Positions 17,791-27,229 of a stretch of 64,000 nucleotides of DNA are shown here, piece after piece. Below the pieces are notes generated by a model. It did not search any database and had not been told where the DNA came from. It was given only the letters and a program-made list of their open reading frames with translations. Made by a program: the position numbers and the translations under genes. The number at the start of each line of letters is the position of its first letter. Within the stretch, counting starts at the first letter, position 1. The stretch is from Eubacterium sp. (GTDB lineage Bacteria > Bacillota > Clostridia > Lachnospirales > Lachnospiraceae), in assembly GCA_017406925.1 (NCBI GenBank), contig JAFQXO010000002.1:1-64000 (forward strand). The letters run 5' to 3'.

Positions 17791-19197
17791 CTATACTGGA
17801 TATGCTCCGTTTTCTTTATCTGCTACTTTTGGATCAACTTTGGTCTGTTGAGCTTCTCTATACTCAAAATAATCTTTTGCAACTTGAGGGAATAATGCAT
17901 AAGTGAGAACATCTTCGTCTTGTTGTTTCCACTGTTTAATTTCTTCCTCATATTTAGCCAAAGATGGCTCAAGCAAATCTGCAGGTCTGCAAGCGATAGG
18001 ATCTTCATCTCCGATTGCTTTCTTCTGAACCTCAGGGTTAAATGGCTTAACCGTCTGTCCATACTTACCGGCGAGCAAATCCTTGGCTTGCTGATTAATC
18101 ATCTTATATCTTTCACCCGTAACCACATTGAGAACCGCTTGAGTTCCGACAATCTGACTAGAAGGTGTAACTAATGGTGGCTCACCAAAGTCTTTACGTA
18201 CTCTTGGTACTTCTTCTAGCACTTCCTCAAACTTCTCAGAAGCACCCATCTCATCAAGTTGAGAAACAAGGTTGGAAAGCATTCCACCTGGTACTTGATA
18301 GAGAAGTGTATTTATATTAACACCCATAACCTTAGGGCTTAACAATCCATTTTCTAAACATTCTTCACGATATGGTTTAAAGTAATCCGCTATCTTCTTA
18401 AGGACTTTCATATCAAGACCGGTATCGTAAGGTGTTCCCTTGAACGTTTCAACCATTACTTCTGTTGGTGGCTGAGATGTTCCCATTGAAAGTGGAGATA
18501 TCGCTGTGTCAATGATGTCGCATCCTGCTTCCACTGCCTTCAAATATGTCATCTGAGCAACACCAGATGTGCAGTGTGTATGAATATCTATAGGAATATC
18601 AGTTCCCTCTCTCAATGCCTGAACTAATTCAGTAGCTTCATATGGTATGAGAAGACCTGCCATGTCTTTGATACATAACGAATCTGCTCCCATATCCTCT
18701 ATGCGCTTAGCAGTGTCCTTCCAATAATCTAGCGTATAAGCGTCACCTAATGTATAAGAAAGTGCTATCTGCGCATGTCCGCCTTCTTTTTTTGTAGCCT
18801 TAACTGAAGTCTCAAGGTTTCGAAGATCATTCAAGCAATCAAAAATTCTAACAATATCGATGCCGTTGGCAACGGATTTTTGTGCAAAATATTCCACCAC
18901 ATCATCAGAGTAATGATTGTATCCCAAAATGTTCTGACCTCTGAATAACATTTGTAACTTTGTATTTTTAAAACCGTCACGTAGTTTTCTAAGTCTATCC
19001 CATGGATCTTCTTTTAAAAATCTAAGAGCTGCATCAAATGTGGCGCCACCCCAACACTCTACAGCGTGATATCCTACCTGATCCATAACATCAACGATAG
19101 GCAACATCTCCTCTGTAGGCATTCTTGTTGCGATAAGCGATTGATGAGCATCTCTTAATGATGTCTCAACAATTTTAATTGGTTTCTTTTCAGCCAT
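17791..19197 (-). CDS. oadA: Oxaloacetate decarboxylase / pyruvate carboxyltransferase alpha subunit
   Basis: A carboxyltransferase of 468 aa that moves CO2 between oxaloacetate and biotin, or the reverse with pyruvate. Motifs are ETSLRDAHQSLIATRM, ECWGGATFDAALRFL, the carboxylated-Lys site IKDMAGLL, and the metal pair DIHTHCTSG. It stops before the biotin domain, which is supplied by the separate protein at 20376. It is the last gene of the sodium-pump operon and is followed by a terminator. It is like the 5S subunit of transcarboxylase. Specificity is inferred. Confidence 0.93.
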   Translation of the reverse strand: MAEKKPIKIVETSLRDAHQSLIATRMPTEEMLPIVDVMDQVGYHAVECWGGATFDAALRFLKEDPWDRLRKLRDGFKNTKLQMLFRGQNILGYNHYSDDVVEYFAQKSVANGIDIVRIFDCLNDLRNLETSVKATKKEGGHAQIALSYTLGDAYTLDYWKDTAKRIEDMGADSLCIKDMAGLLIPYEATELVQALREGTDIPIDIHTHCTSGVAQMTYLKAVEAGCDIIDTAISPLSMGTSQPPTEVMVETFKGTPYDTGLDMKVLKKIADYFKPYREECLENGLLSPKVMGVNINTLLYQVPGGMLSNLVSQLDEMGASEKFEEVLEEVPRVRKDFGEPPLVTPSSQIVGTQAVLNVVTGERYKMINQQAKDLLAGKYGQTVKPFNPEVQKKAIGDEDPIACRPADLLEPSLAKYEEEIKQWKQQDEDVLTYALFPQVAKDYFEYREAQQTKVDPKVADKENGAYPV

Positions 19198-19214
19198 TTC
19201 ATATCCTCCAAAAA

Positions 19215-20354
19215 TTAAATACCGAATATAGCCATAAATGTACCAGCAGCAACAGCTGTACCGATAACTCCAGCTACATTAGGTCCCATAGCATGCATAA
19301 GCAAATAGTTTGATGGGTCCGCTTCTGAACCAACTTTTTGTGACACTCTCGCCGCCATAGGCACCGCAGAGACACCAGCAGATCCGATAAGCGGATTTAC
19401 TTTGCCTCGTGTAACGAGGCACAAAATCTTACCAAATAATATTCCGGCAGCTGTTCCGAATGCGAACGCAACTAAACCTAAAATTACAATCTTGATAGTG
19501 TTCATATTCAAGAATGCACTCGCACTAGTTGTCGCACCAACAGATGTGCCAAGCAAAATTACTACTATATACATAAGCGCGTTAGATGCAGTATCCTGCA
19601 ACTGTTTAACAACGCCTGATTCTCTAAACAAGTTTCCAAGCATAAGCATACCAACCAATGGTGCTGTTGTAGGAAGAATTAGACATACAATTATTGCAAC
19701 AATGATAGGGAACAAAATCTTTTCCAATTTCGAAACTGGTCTTAATTGTTCCATCTTGATGGCACGCTCTTTCTTTGTGGTCAACAACTTCATTATAGGA
19801 GGCTGAATTATAGGCACGAGCGACATATACGAATACGCCGCAACGGCTATAGCACCTAATAGTGAGGTTTGACCTAACTTACCTGCAAGGAAAATAGATG
19901 TAGGACCGTCAGCTCCACCGATAATCGAAATCGACGCTGCAGCCTTTCCTCCGAATCCCATAAAGATGGCAAGGAAATATGCCGAATATATACCAAACTG
20001 TGCTGCCGCTCCCAGTAAAAAGCTTTTCGGATTGGCAATCAACGGGCCAAAGTCTGTCATAGCTCCTACTCCGAGGAAAATCAGTGATGGTAATAAACTC
20101 CACTCATCTAGTTTAAAGAAATAGTAAAGAAGTCCACCTGCCGAATCTCCTACTGGTGCTTTAATAATATCTGGATAGATATTTACTAAAAGCATACCAA
20201 ATGCAATAGGAATCAAGAGCAATGGCTCATATCCCTTTCTGATAGCAAGATATAAAAATATACATGCTACCACAATCATGATGTAGTTACCTACGCTCAA
20301 GTTAAGGAATGCAGTTTGATTAACTAAATTGTTTAAAGTTTCTGCAAAATTCAT
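19215..20354 (-). CDS. oadB: Na+-translocating decarboxylase beta subunit
   Basis: An integral membrane subunit of 379 aa with about ten hydrophobic segments. It decarboxylates carboxybiotin and drives Na+ out. Conserved features are FLGVGAMTDFGPLIANP, IIGGADGPTSIFL (with the essential Asp) and the late VSAVPMAARVSQ and HAMGPNVAGVIG motifs. Length and motifs fit OadB/MmdB/GcdB. GGAGGG precedes the ATG. It lies between the biotin carrier and oadA. Confidence 0.97.
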   Translation of the reverse strand: MNFAETLNNLVNQTAFLNLSVGNYIMIVVACIFLYLAIRKGYEPLLLIPIAFGMLLVNIYPDIIKAPVGDSAGGLLYYFFKLDEWSLLPSLIFLGVGAMTDFGPLIANPKSFLLGAAAQFGIYSAYFLAIFMGFGGKAAASISIIGGADGPTSIFLAGKLGQTSLLGAIAVAAYSYMSLVPIIQPPIMKLLTTKKERAIKMEQLRPVSKLEKILFPIIVAIIVCLILPTTAPLVGMLMLGNLFRESGVVKQLQDTASNALMYIVVILLGTSVGATTSASAFLNMNTIKIVILGLVAFAFGTAAGILFGKILCLVTRGKVNPLIGSAGVSAVPMAARVSQKVGSEADPSNYLLMHAMGPNVAGVIGTAVAAGTFMAIFGI

Positions 20355-20375
20355 AGTACCCTCCGACAGAACTAA

Positions 20376-20732
20376 TTAGTTCATTGTCGCTAAAACTGCT
20401 CCTGCTTCGAACTCATCTCCGATTTTCACATCTATGCTAGCAATAGTTCCATCCTGCTGTGCTACTGCTGAGTTTTCCATCTTCATAGCTTCGAAAACAA
20501 GAACTGTATCTCCTTTTTTCACTTCATCACCAACTTCAGCAGGAATAGTTAATACTTTTCCTGGCATAGGAGCCTTAAGTTGAACGCTTCCAGCGTTACC
20601 ACTTTTAGCCTGCTTTGCTGCTGGCGCAGTTGGTGTTGGTGTGGCTGAAGGGGCCGGTGTAGATGTAGCACCTTTTTCTTCAACAGTCACATCATATGAA
20701 TTTCCGTTTACTGTGATTGTATAATTTTTCAT
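20376..20732 (-). CDS. Biotin carrier protein of the decarboxylase complex
   Basis: 118 aa: an N-terminal MKNYTITVNGNSYDVTVEE strand region, an Ala/Pro/Thr-rich flexible linker (residues 21-45), then a biotinyl domain with EAMKMEN. Lys84 is the biotin site. It resembles MmdC/GcdC and the 1.3S subunit of transcarboxylase. It shuttles carboxyl groups between the soluble carboxyltransferases and the membrane subunit. AGGAGG before the ATG. Confidence 0.95.
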   Translation of the reverse strand: MKNYTITVNGNSYDVTVEEKGATSTPAPSATPTPTAPAAKQAKSGNAGSVQLKAPMPGKVLTIPAEVGDEVKKGDTVLVFEAMKMENSAVAQQDGTIASIDVKIGDEFEAGAVLATMN

Positions 20733-20763
20733 TTCTTCTTCCTCCTATTGTCTAGAAATGTAA

Positions 20764-21498
20764 TTATCTTTTTCGAATCGATCTAACAACAAAACTATCT
20801 GTCGCAACATTTTCACTTGCTGCAATCGCTGCGGAGATTACTGCAACTAGTTCGCTGTCATCTGTATCTTTAGTTTTATCTTTTTTCTTATTTCGGTGTT
20901 CTTTATCTTTCTTTTCTTTAATAAAATTAGTAGTTTTTTTCTTTTTACCAAATTTGTCTTTAAATACTGGAATTAGATTAAAGGAACTAATAATCAACGA
21001 TATGAAAATCAAAACAACAAATACCGTTCCCATACCGAGTACCGTATTAGAAGCAGCTGATTGTAATTTTTCGTTTGTACTGTAAACCGGTTCGAACGAC
21101 AAATCATAAAGCGTTAGTTTGTTTTTGTTCTCTGCGTCGTAAAAGTATGTTGCTGTCGCAACAATATTTCTGTTTTTTCCAACAAACTCTTGCTTCGCAA
21201 CAATCTCACCGTTTGCTACTGAGAACTTAACCGGACCTTTTACACCTATAATTTGCCCTGCTGTTTCCCTATTCTCTTTCCATGACTGAAGAGCTTTGTC
21301 TTTCACGTCTTCTCTTATCGCAATCTTTCTTGGATCAAAGTTTCCATTTTGGACTACTTTTATCTGTTGCATCACGGCATTGCTGAAAGCTCTTTGAACT
21401 TGAGTCTTATCATATGAAGTTTTTTTGTTTAATGAGCATCCCGCTAGCAAAAATGCTAACGCCAATAGAATGCATGATAACTTAATAAACTTCTTCAT
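20764..21498 (-). CDS. OadG-like gamma/delta subunit with lipoprotein N-terminus
   Basis: 244 aa in three parts. A lipoprotein signal ends in LLAGC (Cys21). An extracytoplasmic domain of about residues 30-140 resembles DUF3887-type folds. A single OadG-like membrane span (153-175, starting NTVLGMGTVFVVL) is followed by a very basic linker and the C-terminal ELVAVISAAIAASE segment typical of OadG/MmdD. It should anchor and assemble the complex. The surface domain is an addition to the short classical gamma subunit (about 80 aa). The position between the two carboxyltransferase and carrier genes supports this reading. Confidence 0.82.
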   Translation of the reverse strand: MKKFIKLSCILLALAFLLAGCSLNKKTSYDKTQVQRAFSNAVMQQIKVVQNGNFDPRKIAIREDVKDKALQSWKENRETAGQIIGVKGPVKFSVANGEIVAKQEFVGKNRNIVATATYFYDAENKNKLTLYDLSFEPVYSTNEKLQSAASNTVLGMGTVFVVLIFISLIISSFNLIPVFKDKFGKKKKTTNFIKEKKDKEHRNKKKDKTKDTDDSELVAVISAAIAASENVATDSFVVRSIRKR

Positions 21499-21506
21499 TC
21501 TGCCTC

Positions 21507-22886
21507 CTACTTAGTACCGTGTTTCTTCTCGAATGTTCCTTCATATTTTGAATAAAGCATCTCAAACGCGCCGATAATATACTTTCTAGTATCTACAGGA
21601 TTTATGATAGTATCAACGTATCCTCTAGAAGCTGCTTTCTCTATATTAGCTTGCAAAGCATTGTATTCAGCAGTAATTTGAGATACATCTTCTCCCTTGG
21701 CAATTTCATCAGCGTACATAATTTTTACAGCCTTGTCTGCATCCATCATGCTTACGCTCGCGTTTGGCCATGCATAAACAATGTCCGCACCCAAACTCTT
21801 TGAATTCATAACTATACCTGCCGTGCCAACAGCTTTACCTGTAATTACGTTCACCTTTGGCACTGTGGCATTCGCCAATGAGTAAACAAGTTTTGAAACA
21901 GAATCCATAGAATAGCTTTCTGTAGTTTCTGATTCTTCAAAACCTTCTATATCTGTCAATGTAAGAATTGGTATTTCAAACGCATCACATAGTTTCACAA
22001 AATCTGCAGCTTTCTTAAATCCATTAGCGCAAACTTTATCTTTATTATTGGCGAAGACGCCAACTGTAGCTCCATTTAACTTAATGAAACCTGTAAACAT
22101 ACATGGTGCGTAATCTTTCTTCATTTCAATAAGGAAACCGTCATCAGCAATAACCTTCAAAGCTTCGCTTGGCGCACTTCCTTCAATTCCCTCTGAAGCA
22201 CGATTTAAATCATCTTGACTTTCATAATCCATGGCTTCGTCATCATTATTTGAAGGAAGAATTGAGATAATGTCTCTAGCCTTTGCCATGAGATCATCAT
22301 CTGAAGCGACAATATCAACATTGCCATGTTTTGATTGATACTCAGACGATGCTGTGTCTAATGTTTTGTTCCCGTCAATGGTATTTGGTGAATTAACAAA
22401 TAACTTTGCGTCTTCAGATTCCATAAGAACAATATCTGATAGTTTAGCAATTACTGATAAGCCACCACCACATTGTCCATATATAACAGAAATCTGTGGT
22501 ATAACGCCTGACACCATTGCCTGGCTTTGAAAGATTTTGCCGAAGGCATCAAGTCCATCCACAGATTCTTGAAGTCTAAGACCAACACTATCAATGATAC
22601 CGATAACTGGTGCGCCCATTTTGAGAGCCATCTCATAAATGTTGACAATCTTTTTTGCGTGCATCTCACCGATTGATCCGCCTAGGACTGATGCATCCTG
22701 ACTGTAAACATAAACTAACGAGCCATTGATAAGCCCGTAACCAGTAATAACACCATCTGATGGTGTGTCTATTTCTTTAATATTAAATTCTGTACTTCTA
22801 GCTGTAACGGCCGCACCTAACTCAACGAAACTGTTATCATCGAGTAGTTTCTCAACCCTTTCTCTAGCTGCATTTGTAGTACTCAT
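21507..22886 (-). CDS. mmdA: Acyl-CoA carboxyltransferase subunit (MmdA-like)
   Basis: A carboxyltransferase of the methylmalonyl-CoA decarboxylase alpha / propionyl-CoA carboxylase beta family. SVLGGSIGEMHAKK and the C-terminal GAVGTAGIV-like and AWPNASVSMMD segments are visible, with a crotonase-type fold in two halves. At 459 aa it is about 50 aa shorter than MmdA at the N-terminus, but GGAGGAGA precedes this ATG, so the start looks real. It is the first gene of the operon and would feed carboxyl groups from an acyl-CoA (methylmalonyl-CoA most likely) to biotin. The substrate is inferred. Confidence 0.88.
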   Translation of the reverse strand: MSTTNAARERVEKLLDDNSFVELGAAVTARSTEFNIKEIDTPSDGVITGYGLINGSLVYVYSQDASVLGGSIGEMHAKKIVNIYEMALKMGAPVIGIIDSVGLRLQESVDGLDAFGKIFQSQAMVSGVIPQISVIYGQCGGGLSVIAKLSDIVLMESEDAKLFVNSPNTIDGNKTLDTASSEYQSKHGNVDIVASDDDLMAKARDIISILPSNNDDEAMDYESQDDLNRASEGIEGSAPSEALKVIADDGFLIEMKKDYAPCMFTGFIKLNGATVGVFANNKDKVCANGFKKAADFVKLCDAFEIPILTLTDIEGFEESETTESYSMDSVSKLVYSLANATVPKVNVITGKAVGTAGIVMNSKSLGADIVYAWPNASVSMMDADKAVKIMYADEIAKGEDVSQITAEYNALQANIEKAASRGYVDTIINPVDTRKYIIGAFEMLYSKYEGTFEKKHGTK

Positions 22887-22941
22887 AGATTCTCCTCCAA
22901 ACGTAATCTAAACAGCAAAAAATCCAACTTTTGCCATTTAT

Positions 22942-22970
22942 ATATTAAATCTAATTCCGTCAAATATCAA
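22942..22970 (-). promoter_or_regulatory. Probable promoter of the sodium-pump operon
   Basis: TTGATA (22965-22970), 17 bases, TAATAT (22942-22947) on the minus strand. An overlapping alternative, TTGACG with TAAATG, has the same spacing four bases further on. Confidence 0.5.
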
Positions 22971-22982
22971 TAGGAAAAAATG

Positions 22983-23001
22983 AACAAAAATCGGATTTGT
23001 T
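22983..23001 (-). terminator. Weak hairpin after asnB
   Basis: AACAAA (22983-22988) pairs with TTTGTT (22996-23001), followed by CATTTTTT on the minus strand. The stem is only 6 bp. Confidence 0.4.
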
Positions 23002-23012
23002 TTCGCAATTCT

Positions 23013-24899
23013 TTATGCAGTTTTTATCTTCTTTTCTAGCGCTTTATTGTTGATTGGTTCAAAATCGTCGTCTTCAAAGAACACCTTATGCCATACAAGG
23101 AAAACATATACTGTCCATATCTTTCTGCTATTGTCTCGTTTTCCAGCGCGATGCTGTTCCATCAGTTTAACTAACTGTTCTGTATCAAAGTACTGATCAG
23201 CCACTTTTGAAGTCAACATCTTGAACACTTTTTTATAATACTTATCTTCTTTAAGCCATACTCTTATAGGAACTGGGAATCCCAGTTTTTTCTTATTCGC
23301 AGTCTTTTCAGGAATATGTCTTTTAGCTGCAATTCTGAATGCTCTCTTTGTAGTATTTTCATTTACTCTAAACTCTAACGGAAGATGTTTAGCGTAATTA
23401 AATACTTTAATATCAACAAAAGGCACTCTAGACTCTAGACAATGAGCCATGCTCATCTTATCAGCCTTAAGAAGTATATCTCCTTGAAGCCAGAAGTTGG
23501 CATCAATATATTGCATCTTCGCAACATCATCCAATCCCTGAGCTTTCTTATATGTCGTAGAAACTATCTCTTCAGGAGTAATGTGTGTCAAATCACTTTT
23601 CAAAAGTTTTTCTCTTTCCTTAACCGAGAACATATTGGCGTTGCCAATAAACCTTTCCTCGACAGTCTTGCTTCCTCTAATTAAGTAATTCATTCCTTTA
23701 ACCTTTGGCATTGCCTTGGCAATACCAGCGATACCTTTTCGAATGAATTTAGGAAGAACTTTCTGATATGTCTTTAAAGAATATGGTTCATGATAAATAT
23801 TGTATCCTCCGAAAAATTCGTCAGCTCCCTCACCGGAAAGCACAACCTTTATCTGATCAGATGCAACCTCGTCTACAAAATATAGCGCAATACATGATGG
23901 GTCAGCCAAAGGCTCGTCCATATAGTACATAACAGTCTCTATTGAATCAAAATATTCATCACTGTCTATATTCTTGCTAAAGTTTTTCTTGTTCAGTTCT
24001 TCCACCAAACCTTCAGCATATCTTATCTCGTTGTATTTACTCTGTTTATCTAAAAATCCAACAGTGAAAGTTTTTTCGCCTGGGAATTCCGATACTACGT
24101 AACTAGAATCAACTCCACTAGATAGCAAACTGCCAACTTCCACATCGGCAATCATATGTGCATTTACTGTCTCGTTAACCACGTCCTCAATCTCACTTAC
24201 AGTCTTCTTTAAATTTCCATGTCTTTCTGGTTCAGGCAAAGGATCAAAATATCTTTCAATAGTTAACATTCCATTTTCATATGTCATATAGTGGCCTGCG
24301 GTCAATTTAAATACACCTTTGAAAAATGTCTCTGACAAAACTGAGTATTGAAAACTCATATATTGTTCAAGGGCATGTTCGTTAACTTCCTTCTTGAAAC
24401 CAGGGTATTTTAGAATTGATTTAATCTCAGATGCAAATACTAAATTTCCATCTACCTGTGCATAATAAAAAGGCTTGATACCAAAATGGTCTCTCGCCCC
24501 GAACAATTTACCGACGCGCGAATCCCAAATTACAAATGAAAACATACCACGAAGCTTCTTTAAGATGTCAGTTCCGTATTCTTCGTAACCGTGGATCAAA
24601 CACTCGGTGTCAGAGTCATTGTCGAAGACATGACCCTGCGCAATAAGTTGTCTTCTAAGTTCAAGATGATTATAAATCTCGCCATTAAAAACAATGGCAA
24701 TATCACCTGTCTCGTTATACATAGGCTGTGCGCCGTGGTCAAGGTCAATAATACTGAGTCGTCTATGTCCCAATGCAACGCCATCATCGATATACATTCC
24801 CTCATCATCTGGTCCACGATGAGCGATGGCATTTAACATCGATTTTATAACTTCTTTATCCGATTCAGTTTTACCTACAAATCCACAAATTCCACACAT
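23013..24899 (-). CDS. asnB: Glutamine-dependent asparagine synthetase / AsnB-type amidotransferase
   Basis: 628 aa. The N-terminal glutaminase has Cys2 (MCGICGF), RGPDDEG and FNGEIYNH. The C-terminal synthetase has the PPi loop SSGVDSS and LSGEGADEFFGGY. It normally makes asparagine, but some AsnB proteins (B. subtilis AsnB, corynebacterial LtsA) amidate meso-diaminopimelate of peptidoglycan. Here it follows murE by 9 bp, with dapF next, which favours the cell-wall role; this is inference. The ribosome site is weak (AAGAAA), consistent with coupling to murE. Confidence 0.93.
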   Translation of the reverse strand: MCGICGFVGKTESDKEVIKSMLNAIAHRGPDDEGMYIDDGVALGHRRLSIIDLDHGAQPMYNETGDIAIVFNGEIYNHLELRRQLIAQGHVFDNDSDTECLIHGYEEYGTDILKKLRGMFSFVIWDSRVGKLFGARDHFGIKPFYYAQVDGNLVFASEIKSILKYPGFKKEVNEHALEQYMSFQYSVLSETFFKGVFKLTAGHYMTYENGMLTIERYFDPLPEPERHGNLKKTVSEIEDVVNETVNAHMIADVEVGSLLSSGVDSSYVVSEFPGEKTFTVGFLDKQSKYNEIRYAEGLVEELNKKNFSKNIDSDEYFDSIETVMYYMDEPLADPSCIALYFVDEVASDQIKVVLSGEGADEFFGGYNIYHEPYSLKTYQKVLPKFIRKGIAGIAKAMPKVKGMNYLIRGSKTVEERFIGNANMFSVKEREKLLKSDLTHITPEEIVSTTYKKAQGLDDVAKMQYIDANFWLQGDILLKADKMSMAHCLESRVPFVDIKVFNYAKHLPLEFRVNENTTKRAFRIAAKRHIPEKTANKKKLGFPVPIRVWLKEDKYYKKVFKMLTSKVADQYFDTEQLVKLMEQHRAGKRDNSRKIWTVYVFLVWHKVFFEDDDFEPINNKALEKKIKTA

Positions 24900-24908
24900 A
24901 GTATTTTC

Positions 24909-26384
24909 TTATAGAACGGCCTTCACTTCATCGTCAGCCATTACTTCACTAATCAACGTTCTCTCATCCATTGGATGCTTTACGCCATTAATTTCTTGAT
25001 AATCTTCGTGACCTTTTCCTGCAAGAACAATTACGTCACCATCTTTAGCATTTAGAATAGCATATTTAATAGCTTCTTTTCTGTCAGGAACTGTAACATA
25101 TTCCCCGTCTGCTTTTTCAACACCTACAACAATATCATCTATGATATCCATAGGATTTTCGTAACGAGGATTGTCGGAGGTGACAATCGTTAGATCAGAT
25201 AACTTAGATGATACTTCACCCATATTGTATCTACGATCTTTTGATCTATTACCACCACATCCAAATATTGTCACTAATCTCTTAGGTTCATATTTTTTCA
25301 ATGTATTTAGTAACGTCTCTAAACTCATTGCATTGTGCGCATAGTCAATCATAAATGCAAATTTATCAGAAACATTTATAAACTCCACGCGTCCTTTTAC
25401 AAATATATTAATTATAGCCTGCTCAATCTTATCGGTATCATCAGTAAAGTGTGAGCAAATGGCAATTGCACATAGACTGTTATATACACTAAACTCACCT
25501 GGAATATTTAGTTCCACAGGCATTTCTAGTTTTCCTTTCAAGTCATATTTCACACAGAGTTTTCCTGGCTTCTGGAAGAACTCAATGTTGGTAGCTGTGA
25601 AATCATACTTACCCTTAATACCATATGTTTCGATATCACAAGTATGGTCAGCAAGTATATGTCCTAGATGTTCAGCATCCATATTTATAATGCCGTGTTT
25701 ACACTGTCTGAACAATTTAGATTTGCACTCCATATAGTCCTCAAAATCTTTATGTTCGTTTGGTCCTATATGATCAGGCTCAATATTCGTAAAAATGCCG
25801 TAGTCAAACTTAAAACCTGAAGTTCTATCAAGCATCAATCCTTGAGAAGATACTTCCATTATCACGCATTTACAACCGGCATCTACCATTTTTCTAAAAT
25901 ACTCTTGAATGAGATATGATTCTGGGGTTGTATTCTCTGCCTTATAAACTTCATCACCGATAATGGTCTCAATAGTTCCAATAAGACCTGTCTTGATGCC
26001 AACGTTTTCTAAAACAGACTTAACCATATAAGTCGTTGTCGTCTTACCCTTCGTTCCAGTAATACCAATAGTTACTAGTTCTTTTGCTGGGTCTTTAAAA
26101 TAGTTTGCAGACATACACGCTAATGCATATCTAGTATTATCTACTTTTATAACTGTGACATCTTCTGGAACAGTGACATCATCTTGTACGATGATTGCAT
26201 GTGCGCCATCCTGTGCCACTTCACTTGCAAAATCATGGCCATCAAAACCAGCGCCTTTGATACACACAAAGACATCGCCAGTCTCAATTTTACGAGAATC
26301 ATACTTCAAAGCCGCAATTTCACATTCATCGCTACCCTGAACTACGTCGTAATCAAATTTTGTAAGTAATTCTTTTAAAATCAT
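24909..26384 (-). CDS. murE: UDP-MurNAc-tripeptide synthetase MurE
   Basis: Adds the third amino acid to the peptidoglycan precursor. The ATP loop GTKGKTT is at residues 110-116. DYAHN and FGCGGNRSKDRR are conserved. DNPR at 404-407 is the motif that selects meso-diaminopimelate rather than lysine. It is 491 aa, normal. It starts 2 bp after the dapF stop, so the enzyme supplying the substrate is encoded next to it. Confidence 0.96.
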   Translation of the reverse strand: MILKELLTKFDYDVVQGSDECEIAALKYDSRKIETGDVFVCIKGAGFDGHDFASEVAQDGAHAIIVQDDVTVPEDVTVIKVDNTRYALACMSANYFKDPAKELVTIGITGTKGKTTTTYMVKSVLENVGIKTGLIGTIETIIGDEVYKAENTTPESYLIQEYFRKMVDAGCKCVIMEVSSQGLMLDRTSGFKFDYGIFTNIEPDHIGPNEHKDFEDYMECKSKLFRQCKHGIINMDAEHLGHILADHTCDIETYGIKGKYDFTATNIEFFQKPGKLCVKYDLKGKLEMPVELNIPGEFSVYNSLCAIAICSHFTDDTDKIEQAIINIFVKGRVEFINVSDKFAFMIDYAHNAMSLETLLNTLKKYEPKRLVTIFGCGGNRSKDRRYNMGEVSSKLSDLTIVTSDNPRYENPMDIIDDIVVGVEKADGEYVTVPDRKEAIKYAILNAKDGDVIVLAGKGHEDYQEINGVKHPMDERTLISEVMADDEVKAVL

Positions 26385-26386
26385 TA

Positions 26387-27220
26387 TTAATCCTCAAACT
26401 CACCTTCGAACTGTACTTCGCAAGGACCTGTCATATAAATAACATTCGCGTTTCTATCATACTCAATATAAAGTGTTCCACCAATTAGTTCCACATAGAC
26501 ATCGCTTCCTGTAAGTCCATTCAATGCGCAGGCAACAACACTGGCTGTCGCACCTGTTCCACACGCCATAGTCTCTCCGGAGCCTCTCTCCCATACGCGC
26601 ATCTTGATATGTTGTTTGTCAACTATCTCAATGAACTCAGTGTTTACTCGGTCAGGAAACATCTCGTGATGTTCAAACATTGGTCCAAGCTTTTCTATAT
26701 TTATCTTGCTTACATCCTTAGTGAATGTTACACAATGTGGATTACCAACCGAAAGACATGTGATATTGTGACGTTTACCAGCTATTCTCAAAACATCGCC
26801 AACAATATATTTTTTATCTGACTTAACAGGAATCTTTTCAGGCTCAAGAATAGGCTCGCCCATATTTACGCGAACACTCTTAACTTTATCGCCCTCGACA
26901 TTCAAATCGAGTTCTTTAATACCAGATAATGTCTCGACTGTGATATGTGTCTTGTTAGTCATTTTATTGTCGTAGACATACTTACCGACACAACGAATTC
27001 CGTTACCACACATCATAGCCTCTGAACCATCAGCGTTATATATGTTCATTTTGAAATCCGCGATATCAGATGGATTGATAATTACCAAACCGTCTGATCC
27101 AATTCCAAAATGTCTATCACTAACTTTTATAGATAGGGCGTTCGGATCCTTTATGTCATACACGAAACCGTTAATATAAACATAATCATTTCCGCATCCC
27201 TGCATCTTTGTAAATTTCAT
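26387..27220 (-). CDS. dapF: Diaminopimelate epimerase
   Basis: Converts LL- to meso-diaminopimelate. The two catalytic cysteines lie in MCGNGIRC and GETMACGTGA, and the N-terminus reads MQGCGNDYVYING. It is 277 aa, typical. AAGGAG precedes the ATG. It is in one operon with scpA and scpB upstream and murE and asnB downstream. Confidence 0.97.
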   Translation of the reverse strand: MKFTKMQGCGNDYVYINGFVYDIKDPNALSIKVSDRHFGIGSDGLVIINPSDIADFKMNIYNADGSEAMMCGNGIRCVGKYVYDNKMTNKTHITVETLSGIKELDLNVEGDKVKSVRVNMGEPILEPEKIPVKSDKKYIVGDVLRIAGKRHNITCLSVGNPHCVTFTKDVSKINIEKLGPMFEHHEMFPDRVNTEFIEIVDKQHIKMRVWERGSGETMACGTGATASVVACALNGLTGSDVYVELIGGTLYIEYDRNANVIYMTGPCEVQFEGEFED

Positions 27221-27229
27221 AGTTGCTCC

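Noticed and set aside
21507..22886. MmdA-like gene as a 5'-truncated pseudogene
   Set aside because: It is shorter than classical MmdA, but the ATG has a strong ribosome site and promoter, and the fold motifs are complete.
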